Of a stretch of 64,000 bases of DNA, positions 33,231-42,960 are shown piece by piece. The notes under the pieces were generated by a model that was not told the DNA's origin, searched no databases, and saw only the letters and a program-made list of their open reading frames with translations. Each line of letters starts with the position of its first letter. The first letter of the stretch is position 1. The DNA lies in contig JANUWF010001101.1 of assembly GCA_026120185.1 (NCBI GenBank), positions 3,100,001-3,164,000 on the forward strand, in the 5' to 3' direction. A program made the position numbers and the translations under genes. This DNA is from Voacanga thouarsii. Taxonomy: Eukaryota; Streptophyta; Magnoliopsida; Gentianales; Apocynaceae.

Positions 33231-33784
33231 GAGATAAAAAAGAAAAATTAGTATATTTAAATTGCATCTACACTTCAAAAGAATGATGTAAATAATAGAA
33301 TAAAAACGATAAAAGAATGTGAGTTTTAACATTGAAATGCTATATGCTTTTAATAATTAGAGAGAGGCAAGTGAAATTTTGAAATGAAATAAGGGTAAAT
33401 ATTTTGAAATAAAAATATGTAACTTTTGAAAAGAAAAGCTAACTTTAAGAAGTCATAAATAAGTAAACAATGACTTGCCATTATTTTACTAAAATAATAA
33501 ATAGTATCCAACGTGGTTTAAGATACTTCATAACTTCTGTTTGTGAAACTTCATATCTATTCAATTGAATTTAAAGTAATAGGATAATAGTATGATATGG
33601 ATGGATATTCTATTCCACAGTAAATAGTATTAAATTTAAAAAAAAATTGACAGAGTCTCCCCAATAATTGGACATTTTTCAAGCACGAGGCCATCTCAAG
33701 ATTTGACAATCAAAATGTTGTTGCAAACAACAAAGAAAGATTATTCAATTATAGAAAAGTCCAAAAAGCAATAGGGGATAATTA

Positions 33785-33848
33785 CCCATTACCCAAGAGG
33801 TGTGATCACCCATCACTCACGAGGAATGATCATCCATTACTCACGGGG
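33785..33848. repeat. 24-bp minisatellite, about 2.7 copies
   Basis: CCCATTACCCAAGAGG, CCCATCACTCACGAGG and TCCATTACTCACGGGG follow at 24-bp spacing with GATCA between. Inside the CACTA interior. Confidence 0.8.
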
Positions 33849-34429
33849 TTTCAATTATTATCTTAGATACAGTTAAAACCAAAGTAAAGAGAAGACCTAT
33901 TGGGCAAGGAAAAAAAAGCCTACATATGACTCTGTCCATGTGAAATGTCTGTTAATACCGCAAACAATACGCTATATGGATTACCTTGTTGTTTACACTA
34001 CAAAAAGAATGTATTAAAAGACTAATAAAAAAAAATCATATGGATAGCAAGCATATATATAATTACACCATATACCCAAAACAATTGAATTTATACAGCA
34101 ACACATAGAGATAATTCCTCTAACATTTTAGTGTCTCTTTTCCTCCAGCCTGCTCAAGGAAATTCTTTGATCCTGCAAAATAGAAAAAGATGAGACTCCC
34201 GACAATTAGACAAAATTAGTGTAAAAAAATGAATGTGATGGAATTTAAAATAAAAGAAATTAAAAGATTTGAAATGTAAAACCAAAAGTAATAAGGATTG
34301 AAATTGTGTAATAAATGAAATTTAAAATTTGACATGGGATATTAATGATGTAATAGATTTCAAGAATCCCTTACCATTAACCATATAAATAGTAAATGAA
34401 TTTAAATCAAGCCTAATAACTGGAATCAT

Positions 34430-34968
34430 GCTCCGATATACATTCCTCGTCATTTACTGAAGTATCGCTATTCGTATCCCATTCATCTTCATCTTCTTCA
34501 TCTTCATTGGTAGGAGAATTTTCCCTTGCCATTGCAGCCTCATCTTGAACATAAAACATTTCATCCATACCAGACTCATTAGGTGGTTCTTCAATATTTT
34601 CTACTGAATGAGCTTCAAGGGGAAAGTCAGGACCTACTATGTCTAAGACCATTCTCGAAATGGATTTCCTTGATGTGACTCAACTTCTGGGATTGAGGCA
34701 GACACACTTAAGGTATACTCGAATGGCTCACCATGACATGTCCACTAGTAATAATTAGCCACAAATCCGACTTCCACAGGTGGAGCTTAACTTTTACTGT
34801 ATCTAGATACTTTTTATTCTTACATTTTGCATATGGACATCTAATTACGCTTGATATTGCATTTGATAAGGCAAATGCCAAAAAAACTTTAACCCCTTCC
34901 TCAAATTCAATAGTGATCGATTTCACACCTAAAGTATGCCTTCTATACATCCAACTATGATCCTCCAT
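34430..34968 (-). pseudogene. CACTA TNP2 transposase, N-terminal Transpos_assoc domain with core deleted
   Basis: Begins MEDHSWMYRRHTLGVKSI and shows the cysteine motif RCPYAKCKNKKYLD, the transposase-associated domain at the TNP2 N-terminus. Near 34785 a frameshift moves the reading to GFVANYY-stop-WTCHGEPF, the next conserved block. A further frame (34652-34413) reads MVLDIVGPDF, IEEPPNESGMDEMF and a very acidic tail EDEEDEDEWDTNSDTS. The large catalytic Transposase_21 core that should follow is missing: the next CACTA coding sequence is already the Transposase_24 gene. The element could only move with help from another. Confidence 0.8.
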
Positions 34969-34974
34969 AATGTC

Positions 34975-35742
34975 TAAATAAGAACCAAGAACAATCCATT
35001 CACTAATTAATCACCCCTACAATTAGATTAGTAAAAATAAGTAATTACTTTTTCCTTTCCTTTATCTAACAAAAGGAGGTCCAAGCCATAGACACACATA
35101 AGATATTCAGATATAGAGATCACTTGATGTTTACAAACAAAAATGAAGAATTGATAGTCTTTAGAACAAAAGGATTATAATCTTAGAACTAATGGAAATG
35201 GTTTTATAACCGACAAATGCTTTTCCTTGTTGTGGAGATAGATCCAGATTGAAAGTTTAGAAGGTAAGATAGAACTAAAATTTTTAATCCCACGGCCATT
35301 TTGTTGGAGTTGCCTCATACTTGTTCGTTCCTTTTGTTAAACCAAAATTCAAGTTGACAAGGATTAGAAAGTGACAAGAACAAGCCATTCACTAAAAAAT
35401 TGACAATAAAGTCTTTTGTAAACTAATAGAATTACTTTATAATAATTAATATATTTATCCACAATAACAATAAGTTTCTTTTTAATTTCCCACGAGCCTT
35501 ACCATTGCCATATTGGGTCTATTATCCTTTTGACAAAGAATAATACAGTCAAAATATTCTTATAATTTTTTTTAAAGCTAAACTTGAAGTGGTGCTATTA
35601 CTACATATAGTCTTTCTTTTTTTCCTAAATAAAAAAAATAGAGTAATCTATTTTATTCATATGATTAAATTAAATCATCATATGATTAAGATTAAATTGA
35701 ACTAAGCTCAGATTGATACAATCAAAGCTTGACTGGACTTGG
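34975..35742. other. CACTA interior without a recognised gene
   Basis: Upstream (5') side of TNP2; AT-rich, no coding evidence. Ends where the Angela LTR begins. Confidence 0.5.
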
Positions 35743-37721
35743 TATTGGGAAATATGCCCTTTTAGACTAGGTTTCTCATGTAAACATCGAATGTTTTAAT
35801 AAAAGAATTTATTTTTAGAAATTATTTGTGAATTTATATTTTTATTTGTGCACAATTATGTTTGGAAAAGACACATTATATTTAAGTAAGTGGTCCATGT
35901 GAATGGTGGTATTTCACAGTAAGGTATGGATCATAGGTTACTTAACATATAAACGTTTGATCTTAATCGATTAATGAGAATGGGAATCTCATTGTGTCTA
36001 CGTTATTATGTTGTGAATTCCAAATGGGGAATGACTTACCTTTAGCCAGTAAGTCATCCACTCACTTCATGACATAAATGTGTTTCGAATACATAGAACA
36101 GGACCTGTAATAGTAGTTTCTTAAAGTACTATATGGTAGAAATCTAGACTACTACCGCTACAGCGTAAACTAGTATTCTACGACTTGAGTATGAGTTAGT
36201 GGTCTAACGAAACTGGAAGCATGTACTTTGATATTCTATAGTTGAGGTTCTATTGTAGAACCAACATACTTGCATGTTGGGTATGTGTGACTAGTTAGTT
36301 AAGACAGACTTGTACAAGATAGTTTCTATACTATATCGCCCCTTGTGGTTGTCTGAATGATCTAAATATCCAAGGCCCTGGGAAACGTGACTTGGATTTT
36401 TGCTTTAGGGTAGCTCCCTTGGAAAGCAGAAACAATCCAGGAAATCATGGATCATTGGACTAGAAGTTTAAGGATGGTAGATGTCATTTAGAGAGGTGTT
36501 AGTACATTTCTTCCTCTCTAATGTACGACGATGTATAAAGGGGTATTTTAGTCATTACACTTGTAGGTCGGAGACTTTGCTAAACGCAGCATTGTCCTTA
36601 GAGTCAATATTTCCTTATGGTGATATTAGGAAATATTTAAAACGCAAAATACAGCTATTTATATGGTAAGAGTATTTTGGTCATTTTAATAGCTAAGGCG
36701 GTGTATCTTTTGGTCCCCAATATAGACCGTGAGTCTTAATTATATATAGGCTAAGGAGTTGGTCTTCAATTAAATTAAATAGAATTTATTTTATTTAAGT
36801 AGTCTGATTTAATTATTGGGCTAAAATAAAATAAAGGTCCATGGAGAGAGAGAATTAATTAAATTGGTTTGGTGGGTTAATTAATTGTTTAATGCTTTGG
36901 CCCAGTTTAAATAATTAAAGATTGACTTAGGACTAAACTAATATGGGCTTGTTTATTGGACTAGTTTATTTAGGCTGAAAAATTAATTATTTATTGGGTC
37001 ATTTATTTGGTTCTAATTTGAATAATTAATTTAGTTTAAAAGGATAAACTGAGAGTCTAATAGACCAGTCCAGTTTAACCTAGAATTTTATTTAAGTTAA
37101 ACAGGAGAATAAAAGAGTACGTTGTTTCTCCTTCTCTTCTCTGGGTTAAGGACAAGACTTTGATTATTCTTCTCCCTCTATGAGCAAGAAAAACGTACAG
37201 CCCCCTCTCCTCTCTCTCAAAAATATTCCTTAGCCCTGTAAGTTGTTCACCAAACGGGATTAAGCAGGCCATATACTGGAAGATCGAGAGGTTGGCGCTC
37301 ATATACATGCATAGACGGAGTAGGAGGCTTTCAAGAATCGCACAAGAGGTTTCCACCAGCATGCCTATCGTAGTTCCACATATTCCGGTCCAGCCAGCTT
37401 TAAGAACAAGAAGAAAAGGTAAATTTTTTTTTTACCTCAGAGTCCCGCCAGGTCGTGACCGGCGCCGGCTGAGGCCACCAGAACCAGCACCGGCTTCGGT
37501 CTACGGCGTTTTTGTTCTTCAGTTTTCCGGTTTGCTTCCGCTGTATACTTTGCTTCCTCCCTTTAAATCTTCAATTGGATTATTTGTCTTATCCTTTTCT
37601 TAAGTTTTATTTTATGTTTTAGTAAAAAAAAGGTTTTATTGAATTGTAAATAAAGAAAAAGATTATTTATTTATTTTTATAATAGTACTATATTGTCTTG
37701 CAAAATTCATCTAACTATAAC

Positions 37722-37755
<34 letters not shown>

Positions 37756-37790
37756 TATATCTAATTATGGCATATGTAATTAAACACTAA
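35743..37790 (+). mobile_element. Diverged Angela-type solo LTR
   Basis: Starts TATTGGGAAATATGCCC and follows the Angela LTR in order (TTGTGAATTCCAAATGGGG, then the ATGAGTTAGTGGTCTAACGA block near 36190, then the TAGAAGTTTAAGGATGGTAG block near 36465), opposite in orientation to the LTRs at 4045-22780. The 3' third has diverged and contains a GC-rich GGCGCCGGCT module at 37458-37495. No primer site or pol follows, so it is a solo LTR or fragment. The right end lies somewhere near 37690-37790 and no TSD could be confirmed (left flank CTTGG). Confidence 0.65.
37727..37755. repeat. (TA)n/(TG)n microsatellite
   Basis: TATATATATATA followed by about 10 TG units. Confidence 0.9.
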
Positions 37791-37799
37791 TACTAAAAG

Positions 37800-38632
37800 A
37801 ATTGTTTAGATACCGCTGCTAATCTGTCACTATTTAGCGAGGGATTAGCTACGGTCGATAATCCCTTGCTAATTAGGGAGGGACATGTGCGATTATATAT
37901 TAATACTAAATAATTGTTAAAATGTTGTCACTAATCCGTCGCTAATTAGCGAAGGATTAGCTACGGTCACTAATTAGCAAGGGATTAGCTACAATAATAT
38001 AATTATACATTAATACTAAATAATTATTAAAATATCATCACTAATCCATCGGTATTCAATGATAGATTATCACCCATCGCTAATTCGTCACTAATTAACG
38101 ACAAAAAATTAGGTCATCGCTAATCTGTGACAAATCCCTTGCAAATTTGTCACTAATCTGTAAAAAAAAATTATTATATAACTAATATAAAGAACAAAAA
38201 ATCACAAGAATATCAATAACCTAGTGATGGAGCATGTTCCCTACAACAAGGACGCGGGTTCGAGCCCTACATCCGACATAAACTCATAAAATTATCCAGT
38301 AGGTTGGTTCAGTTCGGACAGCTGTCGGGTCGAACTGGTTAGGTTGGGCTAGCGGCTAATTAATTTTTTATAAAAAAATTAAAATTCGTTGGCCGTCGCT
38401 AATTCATCATTAAATTAGGAACGTATTAGCGACGACCTTAATTGCAAACTTAATTATAAATATCATTAATTAAATAGCCGTAGCTAAAATTCGTTGCTAA
38501 TCATTTTTTGTCTCAAATCCATCAGTATTTGCGATGCCATTTATAGCGACGGTCAATATCTATCGCCAATCCATCGTTAAAGTCGATTAGCGACGGATTT
38601 GATCGTCACTAAATTGCTTTTCTCTTGTAGTA
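37800..38632. repeat. Right subterminal repeats and end of the second CACTA
   Basis: Many CGTCGCTAATT and TTAGCGACGG words in both orientations, closing with GCTTTTCTCTTGTAGTA at 38632. A tRNA-like fragment at 38222-38275 lies within. Confidence 0.75.
38222..38275 (+). repeat. tRNA-like fragment (possible B box)
   Basis: TGATGGAGCATGTTCC and, 20 bases on, GCGGGTTCGAGCCC, which matches a pol III B box. No full cloverleaf can be drawn, so it is at most a tRNA-derived relic. Confidence 0.3.
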
Positions 38633-39600
38633 TACAAAAATGACTGGAAAGTCAATTCGGGACACTTTAACCATATGACAGGAGATAAAAAAATCTAATA
38701 GCATGGAGAAATACAAAAGCAGTTATGTTGTGGTAATTGCCAATAACTCGAAGATGTTAATTACACGTACTGGCAAAACTTTGGTAGTATCACGACTCAA
38801 CACTAGAGAGGTAGAGTTACATAATGTATTGCACATACCAGGGATGAAAAAAGAACATGATATCAGTATCACAACTAACTTCAACGGGGAATTATGCCAC
38901 ATTCGATCCAAATGACTTGAAGGTGTATCACCAACTATAGTTAGAAAAAGAACCAATTATGGAAGCACAAGAATTAGAGTCTATCTATATAATATCAACA
39001 AAGATAGCATAGGTAGATAAGACTAAATAGAACAAGACACTAGATTTATGGCATGCTTGATTGGGACATGTGAGCTACACCAGAGTAAATATGATGATAA
39101 AGAAGTCAATATTGAAAGTTCTACCACAGTTGGAGATTCGAGATAACATAATTTATGTTTGTTGTCACTATAGTATACCACAACTACTATGTGAGTAGTC
39201 GAAGTTTAGAGTCGAGGCACCTTTGGAGCTGGTTCACTCAAACATTTTTAGCCCAGTAAAATAGCTATCAGTAAGTAGTTATCGATACATGATAATCTCT
39301 GTTAACGACTATTCTCAATATATTTGGATTGATTTCACGAAAGACAATTCCAAAGTATTAATAAAGTTTAAGGCATTTAAGGAGAAAATAGAAAGTAAAA
39401 TTAGCTATGAAATAAGGTGTCTTCGCACAGACGATGAAGGAAAATACACTTCAGCGGAGTTTACAGAATTTTTGAAACAAAATAACACTCGACGACAATT
39501 GACATGTTCGAACACTCCACAACAGAATGGAATTGTAGAAAGAAAGAATCAACACCTTGCATAGACTTGTAGGAGTATGCTCTATGCTAAGAATGTTTCA
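38633..39600 (+). pseudogene. Copia protease and integrase remnant
   Basis: Plus strand. NSGHFNHMTGDKK near 38655 is the region just after the protease active site (DSGCSNHMTG type). MEKYKSSYVVVIANNSKM and EVELHNVLHIPGMKKEHD (frame from 38703) continue toward the GAG-pre-integrase. Integrase (frame from 39289) reads ISVNDYSQYIWIDFTKDN, CLRTDDEGKYTSAEF and PQQNGIVERKN; the second Asp and the Glu are present. The frame ends where a CACTA element begins at 39601. Same orientation as the copia LTR and gag at 23285-24304; the two may be halves of one element split by the second CACTA. Confidence 0.82.
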
Positions 39601-40359
39601 CACTACAAGAAAATGATATATTGGTGACAAAAAAAAAAATTCTAGTTAAAGTTTTGTCGCTAAAAGTATCCTTTAGCGAGAAAAACTTCTTTTCAGTGAC
39701 AAATTTTTTGTCACTACTGATTAAGACCTTCAGCGATAAAATATTTATTTCCTAGCTAAAACTAATGGCTTGGGCTAGGAAATAAGTGAATTAGCAAGGA
39801 AAATTTAAGTTTTCTCGCTAATAATGCATCATTAGTGACGAAAATTTATTTCCTAACTAAATTTTTCTCACAATAATGCATCAACAACGACAAAAATTCA
39901 TTTCGTAGCTAAATTTTCCTCGCTAATAATGCATCATCAGCGACGAAAATTCATTTTCTAGCTAAAAATATTAATTTTATCACTATTAACTATACTTTTA
40001 CCGACAAAATTCATATATCCTAAAGAATACCTGTCTTTAAATTTTTATATATTTACAACATGGCCCCAAATATTTTGTATAATTACAACATGGCCTCAAA
40101 ATTTGTAAATTAATCCCTAATTTTTAAAATATTTATAATATAACCCTAAAAAATTTTATAAATTTGTCCCTAAATTTTTAAATATATAAAACATGACATC
40201 AAATTTTACAAATTGCTCCTTAAATTTTGTAAAATTATATATTGTTAACCCAAAATTTATAAATTGGTCATTAAATTTTAGAATATTTAAAATATAATCC
40301 CAAAAATTTTACAAATTAATCCCTAAATTTTAAAATATTTATAAATTCATTATATTTTA

Positions 40360-41140
40360 GGTTGATTTATAGAAATTAAACTAGATTGTGTGGCAAAACA
40401 ATTCCGATTACTTTCAAATTTGGTCATAATACATTTTTAGCTAATTCAATAAATTTAACAGCTGGATCGCTAATTTAATATGTATATCCTTATAAATGCA
40501 TTAGATTTTGCATATTTTTATAATGATTATGCAAGATTATATGGTAAAATATATCCAATTATCTTCAAATTTGATCATAATATATATATATATATATATA
40601 TATATTATCAATTTTAATAAATCTAATGGTTGAATCATTAATTTAATATATTTATTTTTATAAATGGATTAGGTTTCAATCATTTATGCCAGATTAAGTG
40701 GCAAAATATATCTGATTACATTTAAATTTATTTGTAATATGTTTTTTAGTGATTTTATCAAATTAAACGATTGGGTCGTTAATTTGATATGCTTATCTTT
40801 TTAAATGTGTTAGGTTTTTCGTATTTTCATAGAGATTATGCTAGATTTTGTGCCCAAAAAAAATTCAATTACCTTAAAATTTGGTCATAAAATTTTTTGT
40901 TATCGATTTTGTCAAATCTAACAGTTGGATCGTTAATTTGATATGCCTATCTTTGTAAATGGGTTAGGTTTTGAGCATTTTTATAGAGATTATGCTAGAT
41001 TAAGTAACAAAATATATCCGATTACCTTTAAATTTGATCCTGATACCTTTTTTAGTGATCTTATCAAATCTAATTCTTGAATCATTAATTTGATATGCCT
41101 ATTTTTCTAAATGTGTTAGATTTTTTGTATATTTATAGAG
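40360..41140. repeat. Diverged 151-bp satellite relatives, inverted
   Basis: Complementary to the array at 10405-12955: GGATCGTTAATTTGATATGC, CTTCAAATTTGATCATAAT and GATTATGC(T/A)AGATT recur with spacing of about 142-167 bp, five units. A (TA)n tract lies at 40579-40604. Confidence 0.85.
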
Positions 41141-41218
41141 ATTTTCTGATGCTTAACCTCCTATACGGGAGGTCTTCAGTTCGACTCCCACTAAACTCTC
41201 TAATAAATTGAAGGGTTT
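41140..41218. other. Short spacer with tRNA-like B box
   Basis: CAGTTCGACTCCCAC near 41181 after an inverted CCTCCTATACGGGAGG (41159-41174). Relic only. Confidence 0.25.
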
Positions 41219-41478
41219 GTTGGAATATATGCCCTCTAGACTAATTTTATCTGATGTAATTATCGAATTTATTAATAAAAAAATTTATTCTCAAATTTTG
41301 TTCGTGAATTTACATTTTATTTGTGCAATACGTAAAATAGGACCTTTAATAGTAGTTTCTAAAAATACTATTTAAAAAAAAACCCTGACTATTACTATTA
41401 CAACGTGGATTAATACTCTACCTCTTGAGTATGAGTTGGTGATCTGACGAAGTTGGAAGCATGTACTTTGATATGCTT
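41219..41478 (+). repeat. Angela LTR 5' piece, plus orientation
   Basis: Starts TGTTGGAATATATGCCC and follows the LTR for about 260 bp with one internal deletion (near 41330), then stops at GTACTTTGATATGC, where LTR sequence of the opposite orientation takes over. Confidence 0.85.
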
Positions 41479-41479
41479 G

Positions 41480-42296
41480 AAGGTTTAAAATGGCAAAAAT
41501 CATCAAATCGAAAGCATGCTCACAAAATGAAAAATTTACTTCTGTGATTGAATGGCCCTTTTCACACTAAAAAAAATGTATGTACGAGAATACTTGAAGC
41601 TTAGATCACGTCCTTGTAAACGTCGACTGTGACTCATTCACGCGAATCTTTTGATCTTCCGAAATGGTGCCCGTAGCACTGCCGATGAAAGCTTAAAGTG
41701 TTGGGTTTGCTAAGCTTTTGGCTTATGTGAATACTTCACAGACTTGGTCTCTGTAACCAAAATTGGGTTTTCTGTGAATGATGAAAATACGAAGTGCACC
41801 TACTTTTCTTTATATTTCACTTCATTTTCATCAAATCATTTCAACACCGAGAGAGAGATGGCAACTATGTGAAAATAGAAAGAATCTATGCTTTCTGTTA
41901 TCCTTTACAAAAAACAACACGGAATCTATCCCGTGTTATTTTTTTTTATTTTTTAATTTAATTAATTAATTTTTTTAAATTTTATTTTACCCTTAGTCCT
42001 ATTCATTGAGCCAGAAAAAATTATTTATTCTTGGGCTTGAATACCCATAAATAATAAATCTTAATTATTTATTTTTTGAACTTCATTAAATAGAAATAAA
42101 TAATTAAAAAGTCCAAATAGACCAATATAAAATTTTATGCCTTTTATCTAGATTAATTTTATAATTATTCAATCTGGGCCTTGGGCTCTAAATAATTAAT
42201 TAACCAATTAAACTAGATAAAATATATACTTTTTCTCGAGCCTTTTATTTTATTCTAGTCCAATAATAAATTATACTACTTAAATAAAATAAAGTA
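41480..42296 (-). repeat. Angela LTR 3' part, minus orientation
   Basis: Begins TGAAGGTTTAAAATGG at 41481, matching the left LTR start at 4045, and runs through the palindrome (41916-41937) to a break at 42296, where LINE-like sequence starts. Head-to-head with the piece at 41219-41478: either an Angela LTR inserted into another of opposite orientation, or an inversion. Confidence 0.85.
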
Positions 42297-42556
42297 CTTG
42301 CTCTATAATTGCTTTGAAAATTATGCAAATTTTGAGACCAAGAACTCCTTATAGGGCATGATCATAGATACCCCTGCAAAGAATTCCAAACGACAGTAGC
42401 AAAAGCTCAAGGAAAGAAGAAATTCTCCATTTTCTCCTCAGTTAATCCACAAAGAACACAAGTAGAATCTTACATCAAGTTCCACTTCAATAACCCATCA
42501 AAGACTATACAATCTCCCTAAACAAGTCATCTACAATACAAAACCTAACAAAATGG
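42297..42556 (-). pseudogene. LINE remnant: RT zinc-binding (zf-RVT) domain
   Basis: Minus-strand reading: LLKWNLM, then DSTCVLCGLTEEKMENFFF and AFATVVWNSLQGYL. Order and spacing match the zf-RVT domain that follows the RT of plant L1-type LINEs, including the CxxC pair and the VWN motif; the usual EHLFF is ENFFF. Cut on the right by the CACTA end at 42557, so its 5' part is missing, and by the Angela LTR on the left. Confidence 0.6.
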
Positions 42557-42960
42557 CACTACAAGAAAAGGGCAAAATTGCAACCGCCGTTTGCGACCGA
42601 CAAATAGTCAGTTGCAATACTGTGACCTAATTGCTACTGCAAAAATTCGGTCACCAATTGCAACCGAATTACGACCGCACATATACAGACACAAATATAC
42701 CGACATAATTATGACCGATAAGTCAAATCCCATCCAAATGTGATAGAAATTAAGTTACAAATTAAAAAGTGACCAATTTGCTATAGATTAGTGACCGAAT
42801 ATTGCGACTGATGATGTTGTGGTAGCTAATCAGTCGCAAAACCCTATGCACTATTTCGGGTCAGCCAAATCTTGAACCCTAAGCAATTATTTATCCCTAA
42901 TCGGTCGCAAAGGCAGGCTCATATAAGTCACAAATCAGTCGCTATATAATTTTTTAAGTA
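42557..42960. mobile_element. Fourth CACTA element, left end
   Basis: CACTACAAGAAAAGGGC at 42557, left flank TGG, inserted in the LINE remnant. Subterminal words GCGACCGA, GGTCGCAA and TCAGTCGCAA alternate in orientation to about 42950. No matching right end was found, so its extent is unknown. Confidence 0.75.

Larger units (their letters stand above)
24305..38632 (-). mobile_element. Second CACTA element (decayed, deleted, with nested insertions)
   Basis: Left end CATTATAGGAAATTTGTG at 24305 is a mutated CACTACAAG-type terminus; right end CTCTTGTAGTA at 38632 is a mutated TTGTAGTG. Subterminal repeats with CCGTCGC words flank the interior on both sides (30244-31340 and 37800-38632). Inside, on the minus strand, are remnants of both usual CACTA genes, TNP2 (34968-34430) and a Transposase_24 protein (33230-31600). 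Three LTR insertions are nested: Athila solo LTR at 24339, a large solo LTR inside that, and an Angela LTR at 35743. The flanking trinucleotides differ (TTA left, TAC right), so the two ends may belong to different elements or have been altered. Confidence 0.7.
39601..41218. mobile_element. Third CACTA element, left end only
   Basis: Starts CACTACAAGAAAATG at 39601 within copia integrase, with TCA as left flank. Subterminal words TTGTCGCTAA, TTAGCGAGAAAA and GACGAAAATTCATTTC run to about 40010. 40360-41140 holds about five diverged, inverted copies of the 151-bp satellite monomer. No opposite terminus is found before an Angela LTR begins at 41219, so the right end is lost. No transposase seen. 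Confidence 0.7.

Noticed and set aside
33993..34010. CACTACAAAAAGAATG as a further CACTA terminus
   Set aside because: No subterminal repeats follow and no partner or TSD is present; it is within the second CACTA's interior.
37292..37603. 103-codon plus frame in the diverged Angela LTR
   Set aside because: It sits inside LTR sequence and spans the GC-rich module; no recognised domain and no support from other copies.
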